Positions 1 through 10,876 of a stretch of 64,000 nt of DNA are shown piece after piece. The stretch spans positions 682,001 through 746,000 of the forward strand of contig JAKZHN010000009.1 of assembly GCA_037179335.1 (NCBI GenBank), written 5' to 3'. Both the position numbers and the translations under genes were made by a program. Every line of letters begins with the position of its first letter. Position 1 is the first letter of the stretch. Origin of the DNA: Cyclaneusma minus. Lineage: Eukaryota > Ascomycota > Leotiomycetes > Marthamycetales > Marthamycetaceae. Below the pieces are notes generated by a model. The model was given only the letters and a program-made list of their open reading frames with translations, was not told the origin of the DNA and did no database searches.

Positions 1-114
1 CTGTCGCAGCTCTGGTGTAGAGATCGTTGCGTTGGACCAGTATGGAGCAGGCAGTCCAAGCTGAGATGGCGCAAGTGCCCTTAGGTGTTTGCGGACGAGG
101 GCTGGAGAGCTTAC

Positions 115-659
115 TGGCTGCCGTATGCGTCGCGGCTACAAAACAATCATTAGTACGCTATGTAGGTCAAGACGGCCGGAAAGTGCTGGCCAGACAATGG
201 GGTAACTCACCTATCAATGAGGAGCCTAGCCTTTTCGCCCACCTTCATCTGCACAACACCTTCATCCCAACCTATCTACGGATCAGCCCGAGGTCGCGTT
301 CGGATGCATTGACTGATGGAGGTTACCCTTGATGACTTGGCCAACGCCAATTTGCGTCTCAAACGGCACACCGCGCTTCCTCGAGGAGTCGAACCTAGCA
401 GAGCTTTGGTTAGCGGATGGTGCAGCAGGGCACATCATCGACAAACTCACTCCTTGCCCGCCTGCCAGGGCTCGCCCTTGCCAACGCGGAGCCAGCCAGT
501 GTAATGCATCTGGACATGGTCATTCTGCTTCACCTGCTGGCCAGTGCCAGGGCTGGACGGGTCGCGAATTACCTGAACCATTGCTGCTGATGTGGAATGG
601 AAGGTTCTTTGGAAAGATCTGGTGATGAGTCGAGGCTGGAGTCTGGAGACGAAGGACAT
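115..659 (-). CDS. FKBP-type peptidyl-prolyl isomerase, partial (continues past left edge)
   Basis: Prolyl cis-trans isomerase of the FK506-binding (FKBP12) family. Four exons are visible, 659-451, 394-327, 271-211 and 135-115, all with GT-AG introns and matching phases. Joined, they give the FKBP core in order: HVQMHYTGWL, then FDSSRKRGVPFE, then GVGQVIKGWDEGV, then MKVGEKARLLI and DSRDAYG. The last part of the domain (the usual GFPxxIPPNATLxFEVEL strand) lies left of base 1; an intron starts at 114. The first Met at 659 opens a leader rich in Arg, Ser and hydrophobic residues with no acidic residue (MSFVSRLQPRLITRSFQRTF), which looks like a mitochondrial presequence. A second in-frame Met at 581 would give a cytosolic FKBP12. 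An insertion rich in Gly and Lys follows HYTGWL compared with canonical FKBP12. Family assignment is firm; localisation is inferred. Confidence 0.88.
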
Positions 660-2235
660 GGAAGTCAAGGTGGTTGTAGTTGAGGGGAGGCGGCGGGGAA
701 AGAGAGAGAAAAGGTGGTGGGGTTGGACGTAGGGAGCTCGGCTGACTAAGCATGGACCTAGTGGGGTAAAACATTCGAGCGTTTTACATGTATGCCGCAT
801 CAACAGTCAACAGTCAATTATTGTTGCAACAGTCAGCTGCGGCGGCTACGAGTATTTGCTTCGTTCTCACTGGACGAGCGGAGCAGCGCTTTTCATGTTA
901 TTCCCAAGTGGTGCTCAACTCTTTCCCCCTTTGGTCCGCGGGGCACGACATCGAGACTCCTGGGACCTGACCACACCCTCGACCACCAAGCACCGCATTA
1001 TCACGAACGGCCACTTAATGCACCGTTCAAACCCAATGCCATTCTGCTGGCTGCTGCCCCTGGCCTGCTCCAGTGTTCCTGAACACTACTGCCGCTCTTG
1101 CCGACCGCCAAATGCTATGCATATGCCATGCGGGCCCGTCCTGCCTACTCATCCATTGTCACTCAACTCTGAACCACGTGTAGAGTAGTCAGAAGCTTCA
1201 TGGAAAGTATCGTTCTCCGCGGGACAATGATATCAGCCTCAATTCTACGGCATTCCTGCTCTTTCTTGCAATGTGTTGAACAACTTTCTATATATGTGCT
1301 GAATAACTTCCTATATATACCTTATGTACTGACACTTTGTCTAGGTCGAGGTACCCTCAGACACACCGGGTCTTGATATATGCAGTATTTCAACTTGCCC
1401 CGCAGCTTGAAGACGTTTACTCCTCCATGTCTGCGGGGGAGGATACAATCTCGATGCCGGCCTGCTAGTCATGAGGCACCTGACTACCTGTTTATGCTGA
1501 TTGGGCCGGGGAATGGCGGATACATGTAGTTGCTAATGCCAGGTACACTTGGCGGCTGAGCCGAGCCGGTGAGAGGACTTGAGCTGCTTCAAATATGACC
1601 ATGATGGTGTCCTCGTCGCCTCGGGTCCGCGAACACCGCCGTCATCGGTGAACCCGTCCCAATGCAGGCCAAACATCTGGTTTCTGCCGGCAGAGCCGTC
1701 GTAGGAGCCGGTTGGTTGGATTCGAATATCTCAGCGCTGTGGCAGAGCGTGTGACGACATATGCCCGCGAGATGGCTTCACGAATGCGATGTTGCTTGAT
1801 TGCAAAAGCACTGGAGCACGCCATGGTGGACAGACCGACAAGGTGCTCTGCGGGCAGTACTGCGTTACGGCAAGTCACCACTCACCAGATGATTCGAACG
1901 TTGACACTTCCTGCACCCCTCTTACTATCGGGCATGCATTCGGCAGCCCTTATATCGGATCAATACAAGCCGAGTCTGCTCTGCACACGACAACCGTTCC
2001 AGACCTGCCTCAGATTGTTTGCATTGCTACCTGCTTGGTACCTAGTAGCTTCTCATCGCATGACCCTATCCTCCATATTCACCGATCCATACGACCTATC
2101 CTCCCATCCCGCTCCATGGTGTAGGTTGTGAGATCCCGTATAATTCTTGTAAAAGTTGGCATCCCGTATTACGCCCTACCACCAACCGCGAAAGACGAAG
2201 AGAAAGGAAATCAACGAGGCGGACTTGGAAGTTAT
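660..2235. other. Intergenic region, no gene recognised
   Basis: This stretch holds the 5' flank of the FKBP gene and the 3' flank of the pentapeptide-repeat gene. Several frames of 60-140 codons are open on both strands, but none has recognisable conservation or convincing splice continuation. A short imperfect direct repeat occurs at about 1276-1322: two copies of an AACTTYCTATATAT-type motif, AT-rich. Confidence 0.6.
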
Positions 2236-3312
2236 CTAGGGTCCTGCTCTGTGAACCATGAGCTCACTGTAGTCCACGGCGCTAGTAAAAGGTTAGTTCG
2301 AAATCTTTCCAAGACGGCAAGGCAGGGCTTCTACTTACCGAGTCTTGTCAAGTAAGTGGGCTTTGTTCGTTTGGATGTCGGTCACTACCTGCTGGGCCAT
2401 AGGACCAAGCAGGTCAAAACGCAGCTCCAAGACGTAGCTGTTGACGTCGTAGTTGGCCTCGAAGATATCCTCAGCATAAAGAAGCGGGACACTAGGACCA
2501 CCGCGTCCTCTGCCCATCCTCAAGAATTCCAGCTCCAAGGCCTGGTACGCACACTCGAGCCTGTCGGCATCAGTGAAGTCGCGGCCGTTGGGGTCTTTGG
2601 CAAGGCGTGACTGAGCGTTCTTTATCATCTTCCTCCAAACAACGATTTCAATGCCCTCGGGCGGGTTGTGGGCACGTAGAAGCTGTCTTCCGGATGAAGC
2701 TGCAATGGTGGCGGGAGTGGCTGCGCCGGAAGCAAGGTTGTCGGAATCATCGTTGTTGGGAGTGTTCGTGTTGAGGATGGCAGCGGGGATCACTTCAGTG
2801 AAGATGGCTCCTGCGAGGATCGCGCCTTGAAATTTTGCATCCTTGATGACAGCGCGGGTGAAGTTTGCATCGGTGAAGTCCCCGGCGCTGAGATCGGCGT
2901 TCGTGAGGTTGGCCTCGGTGAGGTTGGCACCCCGGAAATTGCCCGTCATCTTGGTCTCCGTGAGAATTGAGCGCTGGAGGCTGGCGCGCTCAAAGCAACC
3001 GCCGAGCCAGGACTGGTGGAAGTTGGTGGTATCCAGCTGGGCACCACTGAAGTTCAGTCTGCCATGGATGATCATTGCGGAAAAGTTGTGGCCGCAAAGA
3101 TTCTGATCGACGAATTCGATGCCGTTGTTAGCGGCAACGGCATCATTGATCGACTCCATCATGTAGGTGTTCAAGAAAGAGACAGTGTAGTAGAACGGAG
3201 AAGGAGAGCCGAGGACGGTGATCAAGACTCCAGGATCTGAAGATGAAGGCGGGTCTTGAGTTAGGCGGCAGGATTGTAGGCAAGAGGAGACAAGATCCGA
3301 CGAGGAAGCCAT
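2236..3312 (-). CDS. Pentapeptide-repeat protein
   Basis: Two exons, 3312-2339 and 2281-2236, encode 339 aa. The intron has a GTAAGT donor, a branch-like ACTAACC and a TACTAG acceptor; without it translation stops at once, and splicing adds 14 residues. The start at 3312 has a good context (CACCATGG). Residues about 85-180 are a run of A(N/D)LXX repeats (for example NFRGANLTEANLTNADL followed by GDFTDANF), the signature of the right-handed pentapeptide beta-helix. Flanking the helix are an N-terminal segment rich in aromatic residues and a C-terminal region of about 130 aa with no domain I recognise. Pentapeptide proteins are common in bacteria and less so in fungi; their role is usually structural or in binding, so no function is assigned. 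There is no signal peptide. Confidence 0.75.
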
Positions 3313-3912
3313 GGTGAGCGAAAATCACCGGCCGAGGCTTGCTATGATGCCGTCGTAGGTCGTTCCGGATGAGGGAAAAGTGTTACTATCCGCAGGTCGG
3401 ATATGTTGGAGGGGGGAAGGAAACTGTGCGGTTGGAGGACGCGCCCGAGGACTGTATAAGTTGGCTGCCTGAGGCCCGCCTCACTTAACTTGACGTGGCT
3501 GTCCTGGCTAGCAGCTACTCCAAGCTTGGAGTTAAGAATTCCTCGTTTGCTGATAAGTGGCAAAATGTCAGGTTAACAAATATACACTGATCATGACAAC
3601 AGACGACTACTGGTTCCTTCTGAGCCTTCTAGCTCTTGTGACCACCATAAACACGGAGTGGCAATCACAACACATAGAATAAATTGGGAAAGTGTGTTTG
3701 CCTAGGCTATATACATCCTTGCTTTCCTTAAGTTGAAACCTGCAAGCTTCCATTGTCCCAAAAGGCTTGGTCGACGTGCTAATTACACTCGCCCTTCTTC
3801 AGGCAACTACCAGACAGATGCTCGGTTAGTATTCAAGGAGCGTGTTCACCAGCGGGAAACAGGAGTATGATCAGTGATTGTCCGTCCAGTCCTCTACTTA
3901 TTCAACGAACTT

Positions 3913-4195
3913 GAATTATCACTCCAACTCCATACCGCTCACTCATGCACGGCTAACATCACATTCTGACTGGTTTTTCACCATTCTGGTACTTGTCGAC
4001 CGAGGGTCCGAGTGATCGTCCGTGAGGTCCTCTGTTATCGATCAGTTGTCCACCTGGGTGCCAGTGCTGTGTTTATACAAAGAGCCTGAATCGACACTCC
4101 AATTCCATTCCGCTCACTTATGCACAATTACTATCATGTCCAGACTGATTTTCATGATTTCATAGGTATCAGCAGTACTTGTCGATCTCTAGTAA
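3913..4195. repeat. Pair of diverged direct repeats, 175 bp apart
   Basis: A segment beginning GAATTATCACTCCAACTCCA at 3913 recurs at 4088 as GAATCGACACTCCAATTCCA. Similarity continues through CCGCTCACTYATGCAC, TGACTG(G)TTTTC and TACTTGTCGA. Most differences are C/T or G/A. No coding potential is seen. Confidence 0.6.
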
Positions 4196-5740
4196 TAGCA
4201 GCAAGTTATGTGCTGTCCGAGTCCCAGGATATGATCATATCGTTGGATTGGATACAGAAGTTACAACACAAAATAACTACCACTGGAACAAGCGGAGTTA
4301 AAAGTGTCGAGGAAGTTGGTAGTCTGATCGGGATTACACAATGAACCATGAATTATGGCACCGTCTATGTTTTAGATGGAGACGAAACGTCTCAGGGACG
4401 AAAAGTCATTTTATAGCTAGCTTTCTAGCCTCACCTGATCCTCTTAGTCGAGAGCTCCTTATTTGTAGATAAGACGAGAGGTGCAAGAAATAAGTACGCT
4501 CTAGTGACAGCAGAGGCCTGTCACCGTTCATATATGGCTGGATACAGAATTTAGGGCGCAGCAAGCCATCAAAACAAACAGGGATGATGGTGTTGAGAAT
4601 CCCTATAGTCTGATCTTTCTAGTGGTATTATCATGGACAATAGATAGGCGTTGGTGGGAACTTAGGATAAGTAGGAAACTACTCGGGGACAAAGAGTTCC
4701 TTTCATAGCTAGCCGTCTGACTCCACCTCCTTTCCCTAAGGCGGAGGGATTATCCCATCTTCCGTCAACAACAGGGAGAGTCACCCTCGCAACAACAGAG
4801 TAGCCGAGTGACAGCAGAAAACAAGCCAGTCCAAAATGTGACCAAATCGCTGAATCAGGTACAGAAGGTGCGACATCGAGCGCCACCAAAACAAGCAAAG
4901 CCAAAAGTGTTGCAAAAAATCGGTAATCTGACCTTTCCAGTTGCCTTACACCATCGTCCTGGCCATCTCCAAATCGCCAATCCGGAGATGGAGAGCAAAG
5001 GGCTGGGGAACAAGGAGTCCTTTTATACATGTCTCACTGGACGTCCTAGCACAGCGCCGCTCTCGCACTTATATGCAACCACCTGAAACGGGACATTTCT
5101 CACGGCAGCAGTATACGACAGTGGCACCAGCAAGTACCTTGCGCCGTCATCCATGGAAATGGAATATAGTGGGATAGGTATAGAAAGTAAAAGCCACCAA
5201 ATCAAACATGGCTGAAAATGTTGAGAAAACCAATACTTTGAAATTTTCAGGGGTCGTGGGATCACAACATGGGCCATGGGCCCATGGACGTTGCGATCAG
5301 CGAGTCTGATTAAAGCAAATGGGACGACTTGTCCTTTTATACATGTTTGACTCGATATCCCAGCACAGCACCGATCTCACGCTTATTTCAACAACAGGAC
5401 GAGTCGCACGACAGTATGGTACTTGCGAGACAGCAGCAAGCAAGCCACTGTCTACGGGAATATGAGGAGATGCAGAAAGCAGGACACGCAAAGCCATCAA
5501 GTCAAGCCAGGCTGAAAATTCAGAGACACTCGCAATATGGATTTTGCGGTTGAGATAGGCCTATTCTGCGGGCCATAAGCTCCCGTCAGCATACTCTGCC
5601 TTGAGTTGGGATGGTGGAAAGAAAAAGATCACAGGACACAGGGTTCTTTATATACCTACTGCCCGCCCAACAGCCTTGGCGTGCCCTTGGCTACCGGACT
5701 TGATGCTTAGTTCACGTGAGATAACAAGTACCTAATGGCA
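4060..5740. repeat. Array of five or six diverged ~310-bp tandem repeats
   Basis: A T-rich anchor resembling TTTTATAxxTxGC recurs at about 4072 (weak), 4409, 4701, 5021, 5335 and 5645, a period of 292-337 bp. Within units further blocks line up: GTGACAGCAGA (4504 and 4808), a segment of the form GGxTACAGAAxxT...CCAxCAAAACAA, and a tail GTARTCTGAYCTTTC (about 4320, 4610 and 4925). Units 3-5 share the block CCYAGCACAGC(A/G)CCG(A/C)TCTC. The copies are too diverged for one reading frame, and the short open frames inside them differ from unit to unit. The array fills most of the 2.8 kb gene-free interval 3313-6148; the rest of that interval (5741-6148) shows nothing further. A 14-bp palindrome (CCATGGGCCCATGG) lies at 5274-5287. 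Confidence 0.65.
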
Positions 5741-6148
5741 CTGCGGTGACTTGCTGGAAAGACAGCAGGATGAACGGAAGGTGAAATATAGCGGAGGAGG
5801 AAGGGCGGAGAAGATTGCGCGGTTTTAGGAAGAACAGGCGTGCAGTAGAGTCCCAGCCTCAGAGCCGGAAAGAGGAACTTCAGGGTTGGTCTGCATCCAA
5901 GTTGGGTCGATTGGAGGTGAACATTTTCTTCAGCTTAGAGACAATTATATCGAGGAAGTGGCATGGGTATATATAGCTTTCATAGGTAAGCGTTGACTGC
6001 GACTTACGAGTTCGGTCTTCTGCTCTGTAGTAAACTCCGCCGCGGACCTGATCCAGCATCACATACACGCGCCTTCTGTCAGTCCCCAGGGAGCCCGTCG
6101 TCACAAAAATCCAACATCAATTAATCATCGCATCTCTATCCCTACCCC

Positions 6149-9100
6149 TCACCCCCTCAATTTCCTCATCGCCCTCCTCATCCCCTCCAACGTCGTCCGT
6201 TCCCTAACCAACATCCCCCTCGCCAACTCCCTCACCGCCTCCCTCCCCATCTTACAATGCGCCTCCTGCCAGCCCGCCAACTCGGCCGCCACCACCTGCT
6301 GCGTATACATCAACTCCCTCCTCATGCCCTCCTCTTCGCCCTTCGCCTTCTTCGCCTTATCCTCTTTCTCTTCATTCAATCGCTGTCGTGTATCATCGAG
6401 AAGTCCTAAGGGCCAACGTGTGGACCGTGAAAGCGAGCTGTAGGAGCGGTCGATGGCTTTTTTGGAGGCTTGGATTGAGGAGATGAGGGAGGTGGGACGG
6501 GAGAGTGAAAGGAGCATGGCGATTACGGTGCCGTGGATCGAGAGCATGGTGCTGTGGAAGGTGGCGTAGGGGGATGAGGAGGGGGCGAGTGTTTGGACGT
6601 AGGCTTCGAATGCGGAGATGTGGGATTGGGGGACGAATGCGAACATGGAGAAGCCGCGGGAGACGAGACAGAAGGCATCGTAGAGGTCTGTGGAAATTAG
6701 CTCATGTGCAGTTTGAAGTTTGAAACTAGCGACTGTATAGATAGTATGAACGAGAGCAACTTACCAGTCGAGATTATACGCAATGCATTGGCTCGGCGCG
6801 TCACACTCTTTGTCGAGTAATTGACAGACCTCACCATTTCTCTCGCGTGATCAACAAACTGCTCTACGGCCCGCAGGTCTTCCACCGGCGCATACTCATC
6901 GCGAACGGTCTCGATTCTTGCCTCGGCCTTGAGCTTACTCCGCTGCTCCATCTGTTCTGACGAAATATCAGGAACCAATATGAACTCCCAGAGCATCTCA
7001 TGAGTCGCAAAGGTGGAATGCGACATCAGGATCGACAAGAAAGTGTTCAGCCGGAGTTGGATGTCTCTCAGTACGGCTCTTGATGGTTTCGAGGGAAGCT
7101 GAAACGGTGACCGCATGTTGTTGATGGAAGGGAGCCACGATGCGGGATTCTCCAATCCGAGGAGTCGGGCTAGGGTCTCGAAGTCGCTTAGAGATCGTCG
7201 GCATGTCGTGACAGTAAACCTGTCTGTCTCTGAAGGTGCAGCAGACTTGATGACGAGCCGGATTGTTGCATCCTCGACAAAATAGGACCGAACAACGGCA
7301 GTCCTTCGTCCATCATCGCTTGCTTTCCCAAGAAATAAGACTAGATCATCGATCCGGTTTCTCACGTCGTCGTCTTTGGCCAACTCCACTGCGGTAAGGC
7401 CTCGAAGTTCTCGAGCAAACAGATCAACCCTTGGGTCGCCGAAGAGCGCTCGAACCATCTCAACCCTTCCGTACTTGCTTGCAACCATCAGCGCTGTAAA
7501 CTTCCTGTCGTTGGTCGCATTGACGTCCGAGTCACACGAGAACAACAGCCGTAGCGCGAGCTGAGGATCGTTCACGATATGAAGCAGAGTGTTCCCCTTA
7601 TGATCAACATGATGATCGAGATGTAAGCGGTCTCCGTCGCCTTGCGCCGCGGTGGCCATGTCTATCCCGTCCTCCACCATAGCTTTGTAATTAGTATTAT
7701 CGTACGATCGACACAAGGCAAAAAGGGGCGTCTGCCCATTCTTGTCCTTTTGTCGCCAAGGAAGCAATCTTCCAACTCGAGTGATTAGGAATGGCGCGTT
7801 GAAGAGATAGTGAGCGACGCTTCGACCGCTGGTGTCTTGCCGTTGAAGGTACTCGATGATTATATCTTGTGAACACGCCTGATATATGAAGTTCATAATG
7901 ATATCTATGATCTCCGTGTGCCCTAGCTGTACAGCTGCGCTAAGCAACGTTGTGCCTTCGTTGTTGGCGTCTCCGAGAATGGCATCATGAGGATAATACT
8001 CTTCCAGCGACAGAAGATACTTCAGGGATTCGGGTTGTCCGTGTTGAACTGCCATCATGAGCACAGACTCCCCTGAGGAGTCTTCTGTCTGTGACAGTCG
8101 CTCGATTGATGTGTCACCCTCGATACCACTGGTAGTCGAATCGATCGTGGCAGATCTCGAGTGGTAAGAGATCTCGGAGTTATTAGAGTGATTGGACATA
8201 CTCCTCGTGTCCATAGTGACGGTTTTTGGCCGTCGTAGGGGCGGTTTTTGCTCTTCCTCTGGGGCTGCATTCTGGAATGGAAAGACATGAGCCAAGCCTG
8301 ATGAATGCTGTGATAGTCCAGCCACCCGAGTCACAGACGATGCTGAGGAACCGTTCGCTCCCTTCCAAGACCAGTGAGAGAAGGCTTGCAATCCGTTGGC
8401 GTCCGCCGGTACCTCGTCGTCGATGGCATCTTCAGACACACTGTCCGGCTCCATGATTTTCTTCATCTCATGGACTTTCCCTTCCGACGTAGATTGCCAG
8501 AGCTTCTTATTCCTCCGACTTGCTCTACGCAGACCGGCGGAATCGATTGTCAAGTACGTAAGCACCGCTTCGAAAGTGCTCAGAGCATAGCCCATTTCGC
8601 CACTTTCGACATCATCGATGAATATGAAGTGCCGCATATAAACCAGCCTGGCTTGGAGATTCCGTACTTCTGCTCTGATCACGACGATCAGCAGCAAAGA
8701 CACCAAAGTATCCGCATTGATCGTCAGGACTGGATTCGTCTTCTCGGAATTGGCGCTTGTCGCACCGTTGGAGTCAATGGAGTGAGTCACGGTCTTCAAA
8801 GTCGCCAGTAGGACCGCCATCATTTCTTGAGGACTTCCAGCGGCCGCAATCTTCTTGAATTCCTCCACAGCCTTAGACAAGCGTAGAGTGAGTTCACGCT
8901 TTCCCCTTTGTCCTCCTTGAATCGGTATGCCAACTTGGGAGATGTCCAAGTATTCCATCTGTCGAATTTTGGCTTCGAGCTCCAGGTCATCGCCACGAGT
9001 GAGAGCGCATAATCGAGGGTACAATATTGAGTCATGTACTTGCTCAGCGACGTATCGCTCGATCATTTGTTCCACTATAGTCCCAGTGACATCCGTGGTA

Positions 9101-10175
9101 GCTCCAAGCAGCGATAACTGCTGCTTATCAACCATCTGAAACAGATCGATTCCAGTTGTGACGGCTGTCTCGAGAGCTCCACGCATGACGTCCTCTTCAT
9201 CCTCGGTGTATAGATTCATGTCAGGTCGCCCTTTGACATGTCCATTCGAACTTCCGCTGGCTCTTGAAGAGCTGCTGTTAGACCTGGCATGTTTGACGGC
9301 TGTTGTGATGGGACCATCAGGGGCGGGATCTGGTATGTTCGGGGCGGAAGGAGGAGGAGGTAGAGGCTTCTCAAAGACGTTGTGAAACTCCTTGAACATT
9401 TTATCTAGTCCTGGCTGCATCTGACGGGCGATCATGGGGAAATTGTTCAGAAGGTCGCCAAAATTCTTGATATCCTTTTTTCGAAGCATGGGATGATTGG
9501 ACTCTGGTGCAGTCGAATTCGATGAGGCTCGCTCGGGATCGGTTCTCGAATTCTCGGAATTGGAAATAGAAGCCGCAAAGGGTGTAGGAACCGAGGCCTG
9601 GGGTATCTTGATCTCTTCGCATACTCCAGTCAGAGGCCGTGAAATGTAATATACGAGCCATGGTCGTGGCTCCAGGGAATCAGGATACCAGATTGCATCA
9701 TTCAACAGTTGGGCTTGATTGAACAGTTTGAAACCTGCTCAACAATCAAATCAGCATTCGACTTTACATTCACCAGAATAGTCCCACCCTTGTTGCTATA
9801 CACAAAGTTGTCCTTCACCACCACCGTCCGTCCGTTCACTGTGGTGAACTGCTTCGCCCTGCCCTTGATCTCGCGCATATTTGGTGCATCCTTCCCTCCC
9901 GCCGTGGAGACATTGTTGCCTGTGACTCGCAAGACATGGCTTCCCAGGAAATCCTCGGATCCGGCAAGGTCTGCGAAAAGGGCACCGGTCTCACGGTCGC
10001 GGGAGGTAAGGAGGACTTCGGTAGTGGGGACAAGTAGTAACTGAAGGCCCAGTTAGCATCTTCACGTCTGCTCACTGGCATTCCGGAGCTCTCATACATG
10101 TTGATGGACCGGGGTACACTGCTGGGGCAGAGTACTCCTAAAGAAGGCGCACAGAAAGGGATTTAGGGGTTGCAT
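6149..10175 (-). CDS. VRL1: Vrl1/VARP-like VPS9-ankyrin-PX-BAR endosomal protein
   Basis: Four exons, 10175-10098, 10040-9788, 9734-6765 and 6687-6149, encode 1279 aa; intron phases agree at every junction. Domains in order: a conserved N-terminal segment (starts MQPLNPFLCAFFRSTLPQQC); a VPS9 guanine-exchange domain at about 330-506, whose core ADTLVSLL holds the family Asp at about 452; ankyrin repeats at about 665-890 (ALMVASKYGRVEMVRALF); a PX-like domain at about 915-1020; and a C-terminal helical BAR-like region to the end. This order is that of yeast Vrl1, the VPS9 subunit of the VINE SNX-BAR coat, related to animal VARP. The expected role is activation of Rab5/Vps21-type GTPases on endosomal tubules. 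The tiny first exon was chosen because splicing it gives a clean family-like junction (TPVHQH to LLLVPTTEVLL). Confidence 0.85.
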
Positions 10176-10876
10176 TCATTCGACATTTGCGACCAACATC
10201 GGTGGCTTCGTACGTGTTGCTCGGCGTGAGTTGCGACGAAGGTTGGAGTTCAGTCCGGAGCAGTGGTAGAGTTCGGCGCGCGGACCGCTAAGGAGGACGG
10301 TTGTGTGAAGCAAGCGGTATGTTTGCCCGGATCGAAAGGACAAACAGTCGTGTTTTAGCTGGCAGAGAACTGAGCGATCAGGAGGAGAACGATTTTAGAC
10401 GTGTGAGCTTTCGTGTGGTGGAAAGGAGAGACAACGATGAAAGCTCAGCCGCGCGAGTCGATGTCATATGAACAGGTCGCTGTTACCTGGTACCTTCAAA
10501 ACCCCAGTGAGTGCATTCGGCAACTAACAAATTTGATAAACTAGAATGAGTGAAGTATCTCAAGTATAATTTCCTACCAAGCCCTGAGAAATATAATCTC
10601 GAAATAAAGAGACTATCTGTATATTGTTGGCTTAATTTAGTATATTCTAGGTTCAAAGCATTTACCTCGTAGACACCACCATAATGCTCCTGCGACACCA
10701 CGTGTTTTGTAAACCGTGCCGATAAGCTTTCCTCTCACAAAAGCCATGAACTCCCTCACAAACGTCAGGACGACGTGTTCCATTTTTCATACGCTCTGAG
10801 AAAAGAGGAAGTCTCGCAAAGGCTGCAGGATTCGATACAGACCTTTTACGGGGCTGAAAGAAGCCATTCCTTCGCA
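10176..10876. promoter_or_regulatory. Divergent intergenic region between VRL1 and the beta-lactamase-like gene
   Basis: This 701-bp stretch lies between two start codons facing away from each other and must carry both promoters. I see no clear TATA box in a defined position and no conserved open frame. Confidence 0.4.

Noticed and set aside
1712..2131. 139-codon + strand frame
   Set aside because: No recognisable domain, no splice partners and ordinary intergenic composition.
4662..5277. Several 75-125 codon frames on both strands
   Set aside because: They fall inside the ~310-bp repeat array and differ from unit to unit, so they are chance frames.
9702..10099. Separate small gene upstream of VRL1
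   Set aside because: The two frames join to the VRL1 main exon through introns with correct phase and carry its conserved N-terminus.
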